In this document: positions 58,690 to 64,000 of the stretch, in pieces
How the letters are laid out: every line of letters begins with the position of its first letter
How positions within the stretch are numbered: position 1 is the stretch's first letter
NCBI RefSeq assembly: GCF_036373705.1
Contig: NC_089856.1
Coordinates: 67,001-131,000, forward strand
Length of the DNA: 64,000 nucleotides
Origin: Amia ocellicauda
Taxonomy: Eukaryota > Chordata > Actinopteri > Amiiformes > Amiidae
Reading direction: 5' to 3'
Notes under the pieces: generated by a model
Seen by the model: only the letters and a program-made list of their open reading frames with translations
What the model was told of the DNA's origin: nothing
Database searches by the model: none
Position numbers and translations under genes: made by a program

Positions 58690-60371
58690 TTTTTTAGAAA
58701 CTCAGTTCTGTCTTTCTGTGGCTGTTCTCTGACATTACTGCAAGAGTCAAATGCATGATTGAATTCTGTCAGAATAAGCAGGGTTTCTGGAAAGCATTCA
58801 CAGGCTTAGCTTGGCTACTCTTTTTTGAAAGTGATTATTGTGTTTTTTCTTCTCCAGCTGGAGTGATGCTGGTGACAAAACTGCTTCCCTTTTTTTTCTT
58901 TAGAGTTTTTGTGCCAGCAGTTTTTTTTTCCCTTTTCCTTCAGTAGCTCTGCTGGAATCCTGTATGTCTCCAAACAGCGGGTCCATAGCAACTTTAGCTT
59001 GCCTTTCGATAAACCTGGCTCTTCTTCCCTGTCTGTCTTGAATATCGAAGGCTGTCGCTCTCCAATTCTCTCTCATCTTGTACGGAAGTTTTGAGATGAC
59101 AGCTCGCATGTTTGTTGGATTGTCCATTTCATCCATGTACTCGATACCCTCCATAGTTTTACGACATCCAATCAACACTTGCAACAGTGCAACACTTTCC
59201 CATCATCTGACTTGATCTGATGCCACTTTAAGGCTTTTTTTCAGCTCATCACCATAATGCTTCTGAAGTAGCTGCCTTGCTTCTCTTTAACCTCTGTCTG
59301 GTGCCATGTGTTCACAGCTGCAGACAAGGTCCTGTGGTTCTCCACTGGTGTACTGTTCCAAGTAGTACAACTTGTCTCGACTACTCTGTTTTGCTGTTGA
59401 TGACATGCTCGAATATTCTGATGAAGGATTTATAACAAGCAGGTCACCTTTGAACACAGGTATGTCTCTTTTAGGGAGATGAGACATGTCTTACTGCTTT
59501 ACAAGCATCTCTGTAATCTCGTTCTGCCGCCGCATAACTTGATAGAGATCTTTCTTATATTCTACAGGTCTCTGGTGGTCATCACAGTGGTATGGTCTAC
59601 GCTGTTCCATACCTGGACTGTCCCCCACTGCTGTAGTGCTCTCATTTACTCCTGTAGCATGAGCTGGTTGGAATAAAAGTGCTGAGAGATCTTTTCTTCT
59701 GACTGATGGTGCAGGAGGTGGATCTCCATACTCCAACCCTGAGGCTCCTCTGGGTTCTGCCTTGATTGATGTCTTCAACTTAAAGTAGTCATTCATGCCA
59801 TCCAGAGGGTTGTCATTATCTTCAAACACTTTCAGCTTAGCACTGGATGCTGCGATAGCTGTCTCTAACTCCAGTTGCTCCTTTAGCTTTTAACTGTGCT
59901 TCCTCAAGTTCAATAGCTTGTTTCATTTTTAAAGATGCTGCCTTGGCTAGCAGTGCTGCATGCTCAGCTTCTTCCCTTAAGCCTGCAGAACCTGTGGAGC
60001 TTGTGGATGAAGACACTGACATGTGTCCAGTAACAGTCCCATGTTTGACATTTTTCTTGCACAAGTGTGTTAAAACTTCTGAAATGCTATCACTTGGATC
60101 AACATTATCATCATCATCTTTATTATTTTTTAGTTAACTGAATATAAGTCGTTTTGCATTAACTCTTCAACTTTTTCAAATTACCTTCATCTTCTTTTAG
60201 ATGATCCAATTCTTTCATTTTGCTAGTAAGCTGACCTAGCTTTGCTCTTCTTAATGATGTAAGTCTGTAATGTTTTTCCTCCAAAGCCTTTTCTGTGGGC
60301 TTTGCTGCCCTCTTTTCTGCGGTGACTAAATCGTCCACCATTTTATCTTCACTTCCCAAAGTCGCTAGCAA
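58690..60371 (-). mobile_element. BEL/Pao-like gag remnant
   Basis: A Lys/Glu-rich, probably coiled-coil N-terminus starts at 60371 (MLATLGSEDKMVDDLV). An Ala/Glu-rich helix follows at 59837-60064 and a capsid-like region (AVISKLPYKMRENWR) at about 59090. Frames are broken at several points. It precedes the zinc knuckle and pol in the correct order. Confidence 0.65.
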
Positions 60372-60959
60372 ACGTTTACACTTCTCAGAAAAAAACTATT
60401 ATCAAACGAAAACCATTACATACAAATACTCAAAAAAGATTCACCGTCTCTCAAAAAGTAAAACGTTGCTATTTTCAATATGGCATGTAAACGGCAAAAA
60501 ACGAACGCAGCTCACAGTCGTATGGGGTCTAAACTTCAGTACTTGGCTCATAGTAACAATTAGCTTCGTCATTCCCACTCATTGCTAGCAATCCTGATTT
60601 TCTATCATTCATCTGTATTCAGTCAAAATGTCAATAGTCACTGTACCTTTAGTAATTTCAATTGGTCCCGTCTTTTGGTGTGGTTAATGAAAGGTAAGAA
60701 ATCCCACTGACTCTGTTCCTTTCTTCAGCACAGCGAGTCTGTTGTGCTCCTTTCTACGGCTTCCAATGTGAGCAAGTTTTTGACTAATGTAGTGGCGCAG
60801 CTTTCTTCAAATTTGCAACCGCAGTTGTCTATGTGAAGCAATGAGTCTGACACGAATAAAAACGGAGCTACAAGGTTCTTCGTTTGACTGTTTACTAAAA
60901 AAAATGTTTTCACACGGTCAAAAACTGTGTTGCTCCATCTTTCCTAAAATTGATTAAGA
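60372..60959. other. Non-coding, possible BEL/Pao leader
   Basis: Lies where the LTR and leader of the BEL/Pao element would be, but no direct repeat was found on the other side to confirm an LTR. Confidence 0.35.
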
Positions 60960-62560
60960 AAATACAATTTGGCTTTTAGATCCATAATATATGGTTAAAC
61001 GGTGTCTCATGAACTTTCAATTTCCCCAAAAATTCCATAATAAGGTGACTTATTAAGGTTAAAATGTGTAGAAACTAAAAGAAAGGATTTTCTCCATTCT
61101 ACACATTCTGTAATTCGTGGGGATCACCACAACTTTTCAAATGCCTAAGAAGTGGAGTAATGGTTAGGGCTCTGGGATCTGGGATCTGGGCTCTGGGCTC
61201 TGGGCTCTGGAGCACAGGGTTGTGGGTTCAATCCCAGGTGGGTATACTGCTGTTGTACCCTTCAGCAAGGTCCTTTACCTTGATTGATCCAGTAAATACC
61301 CAGCTGTATAAATGTGATAATAGAAAACAGGAGACACTTCTTCACACACAGAGAGGTGTCACAAACTCCCCAGTGATTAAAGATGAACTGGATAGGATCC
61401 CTCAGTTATTAATGGACACCTCTCCTTGATTGCAAACTTTCTTATGATATCTTGGCTAAGGGTGTCTGCTAATCAAGTAATAATAAGAAGCACAGATTAA
61501 AAACTCAGTCTGTATAGCCACTACAGAATTAACAGAACAATCTAACAACTGAAAAGCCTGGAGAAGAGTAACAGACAGACAGGCTCTTGGGATTGTGTGC
61601 TGCTGTGCTCATTGCCGTCCTTACCACCAGCTACTGAGAAGAAGCTGTGTACAAGCAAAGCAGTTCATCTGGATACCCCTAAATTTCTTTTTTTAATGAC
61701 AGTTGGTATTAACTAAATTGTGGGATAACACAGTTTAAATTATTAATTCTGTGCATCACCTTGGATACCATGTAATAATAATACATACCAATAGTTTTCA
61801 ATCTAAAATTCTCAATTTATAGTTTTAGCTGACATTGACAGCCTTGACAAACTTGGCAAAGGAACAACTCCTTTCTTCACCCGCCTCCCCAGTCCTGTCC
61901 CAACTCCAAAACAGACAAGACATCATTAGAAGAGGACTATGTCCATCACAGTAATCCGATATGCCGATATGCCGTTTCTTTACTTGATACACAAACGTAC
62001 ATGGCATTACCGTACAGTATGAAAATGTTGATTCTTATACTTTGGAGACCCACAAAAACCAAACATACTTTAATATTTAACTTACGAGATTAAATTAAAC
62101 AAAATGGCCAAAACAATTGTTTTGCACGTTCCCATACAAGTTTAGTGTATTATTCTTTGCGAGTACTGTGTAGATAATCATTTGCAGTAGTTTAGAATAT
62201 TGCTTGCATCGGAAACAACCGAACAGTCACTTTTGCAAGTAGATGTCGTGTTATTGTGTTCCACTTGTGATGTCACGCCCACTTCATGCATTTCACATCT
62301 CCAGAGCGTTCTGTATTTTTAAAACATATTGAGTATTTTGGAACTATCAAAGTGCTTTCATGCCATAAAAATGATTCATAATTGGGCAAGAAAGTGTAAG
62401 TGCACGAAGTAAGGGCCCACCAGTTTTCGTTGTCATGTCACGCGTGTTATACAGTGCATCTCTAGAAGACAATACCAGTTAGAGATTGACAAACCATGCA
62501 AGAAATCTTGGATGATGGTTAAAAACTTTAATAACGATAACAATAACAATAACGCCCACC
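60960..62560. other. 3' flank of zinc-finger gene 2, duplicated
   Basis: Aligns in blocks with 43860-45860, in the same order and at the same position relative to the finger gene. No coding sequence. The SINE lies only in this copy. Confidence 0.65.
61144..61490 (+). mobile_element. tRNA-type SINE interrupted by a LINE tail piece
   Basis: Head GTGGTTAGGGCTCTGG-like (61160) through GGGTTCAATCCCAGGTGGG (tRNA B-box-like) and CCAGCTGTATAAATG, then tail CTAAGGGTGTCTGC at about 61455. Between them (about 61321-61446) is the LINE tail sequence seen at 17640 (AACAGGAGACACTTCTTCAC, GAACTGGATAGGATCC). It includes a short CTGGG(C/A)T tandem repeat. Confidence 0.7.
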
Positions 62561-62584
62561 CAAGAACATCTTCCCACACTGGTG

Positions 62585-64000
62585 TTATGGTCTCTTTCCT
62601 GTGTGAGTGCGCTGGTGTCTCCTGAAACTAGATGCATCAGAGAAACTCTTCCCACACTCGTCACAGCTGTAGGGTCGCTCTCCTGTGTGAATGCGCTGGT
62701 GTTTTTTGAGATGAGAGGAATCATAGAAGCCCTTCCCACACTTGTCACAGCTGTACGGCCTCTCTCCTGTGTGAATGCGATGGTGTGTTTTGAGATAAGA
62801 GGAACCAGAGAAGCTCTTTCCACACTGGGCACAGCTGTACGGCCGCACTCCTGTGTGAATGCGCTGGTGTTTGTGGACGGAAGCTAACTGAACAAAGCTT
62901 TTCCCACACTGCGCACAGCAGAATGGTCTCTCTCCGGTATGAAGGCGCTGGTGTGTGTTGAGGCTAGATGCGTACACAAAGCGCTTCCCACACTGGCCAC
63001 AGTGGTACGGTTTCTCTCTTGTATGGACGCGTTGGTGTATGTCGAGGTGTACTGCCTGAGAGAAGCCCTTCCCACACTTGTCACAGCTGTATGGCCTCTC
63101 TCCTGTGTGAATGCGCTCATGCTTCTTGAGATTAGAGGAATTAGAGAAGCTCTTCCCACACTGGGCACAGCCGAATGGTCTCTCTCCTGTGTGAACACGC
63201 TGGTGTGCACGGAGGTGTACTGCCTGAGAGAAGCTCTTCCCACACTGTACACAGTGGAACGTCTTCTCTCTGAGGGTGCGGTGCTGCTTAATAATATCTG
63301 ATGCCCCCGTGAGGCTCTTCCTACTCTGGGGCTGGCGATGGGGACGCTGTTGTTCATGCTGCAATGGTAAGGAGGGGGAGGAGCGAGGTGGTCTAGGGGG
63401 TCTGGGACGCAGCTGTCTGCGCTGTGATGATGGGCTCTCCCCACTCACTGCACTGTCACTCCCCCCACTGAGCCCGGACCTCAAGGCAGCAGACTCTGGG
63501 TGACACTGTCCAGCTACAGGGACCTCAGGTCCCGGGTCACAGGCACGGTCTATAATCTTGTCAAATTTGAGATTACCGAGTGCGTCTCTGAAGGGAGTCT
63601 GTGTGCTTGTCTCCAATGTGTAAACAGACTCCAGTGTATCGTCCTCCGTTTTGATGTGAACATATAGCAGACTGGGTCCACACTGTGTTCTGGTAGAGCC
63701 CGGCTCAGCACCAGCTGCACTGGGTCCACACTCAGATCCCAGAGACTGGGTCCTGCAGAGATCCACAGTGTGGGTGCAGTCCTGCTTAGGGTCACTTTTT
63801 ATGATCATTGACCCTGCGGTGTCAGATGCCAGCGCCCTGAGTCCCTGTGTCAACCCCTCAGTGTGTGGCTCTGCCATGTGGCCAGACTCCTGTCCCCTGA
63901 GTTCCTCCTCACTCTGTCTGCTCCTGGGCTGCTCACTCAGCCCCTGGGTGCCTTCAGTAGCTGTGGGCTCTGTGTCCTGACTCAGACTGGAGCCCCCCTC
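62585..64000 (-). CDS. C2H2 zinc-finger protein, last exon (gene 2), cut by window end
   Basis: Paralogue of 45892-47381 with the same plan: an acidic N-terminal region with IKSDP and HIKTEDD, a Pro/Arg linker, then eight C2H2 fingers with TGERP linkers ending near the stop at 62585. All fingers keep their Cys and His. The poly-Ser run is absent, and the DNA-contact positions differ in most fingers, so target sites probably differ. The exon start is beyond the window: sequence to 64000 still matches the coding part of gene 1 (GLSEQPRSRQSEEELGG). Confidence 0.85.
   Translation of the reverse strand, partial: EGGSSLSQDTEPTATEGTQGLSEQPRSRQSEEELRGQESGHMAEPHTEGLTQGLRALASDTAGSMIIKSDPKQDCTHTVDLCRTQSLGSECGPSAAGAEPGSTRTQCGPSLLYVHIKTEDDTLESVYTLETSTQTPFRDALGNLKFDKIIDRACDPGPEVPVAGQCHPESAALRSGLSGGSDSAVSGESPSSQRRQLRPRPPRPPRSSPSLPLQHEQQRPHRQPQSRKSLTGASDIIKQHRTLREKTFHCVQCGKSFSQAVHLRAHQRVHTGERPFGCAQCGKSFSNSSNLKKHERIHTGERPYSCDKCGKGFSQAVHLDIHQRVHTREKPYHCGQCGKRFVYASSLNTHQRLHTGERPFCCAQCGKSFVQLASVHKHQRIHTGVRPYSCAQCGKSFSGSSYLKTHHRIHTGERPYSCDKCGKGFYDSSHLKKHQRIHTGERPYSCDECGKSFSDASSFRRHQRTHTGKRP

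Noticed and set aside
61160-61300. Functional tRNA gene
   Set aside because: Only B-box-like similarity within a SINE head. No cloverleaf can be supported.

Overview
The window looks like nuclear DNA of a ray-finned fish. The evidence is an abundance of Tc1/mariner elements with fish-type inverted repeats, a hAT element with a CGGBP1-like transposase, a CR1/L2-type LINE whose short 3' tail recurs, an endogenous retrovirus (ERV), degenerate BEL/Pao and Ty3/gypsy elements, and two paralogous C2H2 zinc-finger genes. No bacterial-style operons, rRNA or CRISPR are visible. The mix of repeats would fit an early-branching ray-finned fish, but I cannot fix the species.

Layout. 1-12309: a minus-strand ERV (LTR, gag, broken pro-pol, intact-looking env) fused to a piece of a duplicated host locus. 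Positions 1-1112 repeat 5019-6130 at an offset of 5018, so the window opens inside a 5.0-kb tandem duplication. 12310-13651: no recognisable gene. 13652-17286: three Tc1/mariner copies, one with an intact 346-aa transposase and perfect terminal inverted repeats. 17640-20143: a LINE tail with a 2.26-kb hAT element beside it (8-bp target duplication). 20144-21136: flank paralogous to 2088-2900. 21137-43487: a four-unit tandem array of about 5.68-kb units. Every unit carries a promoter, a signal-peptide exon, a short second exon and a polyadenylated third exon of a small predicted secreted-peptide gene (minus strand), plus a deleted Tc1 copy and a LINE tail. A diverged copy of exons 2 and 3 also lies in the first duplicated block (about 3970-4570). 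43488-47460: a zinc-finger gene and its 3' flank. 47990-54000: LINE ORF1 remnant, a 1.5-kb TIR element, a foldback element, another LINE tail and a deleted Tc1. 55395-60371: Ty3/gypsy remnant (+) next to a BEL/Pao remnant (-). 60960-64000: a second, paralogous zinc-finger gene with its flank, cut by the window end.

The point of most interest is the small secreted-peptide locus. It has been amplified at least twice with different breakpoints: once using a LINE tail, once using an ERV env/hAT junction. All four array copies encode the same 37-39 aa precursor with a Kozak-context start, a TATA-like box and a hydrophobic signal peptide ending ALA. I do not recognise the family. Nothing here proves expression, and near-identical tandem copies must be confirmed against assembly error.
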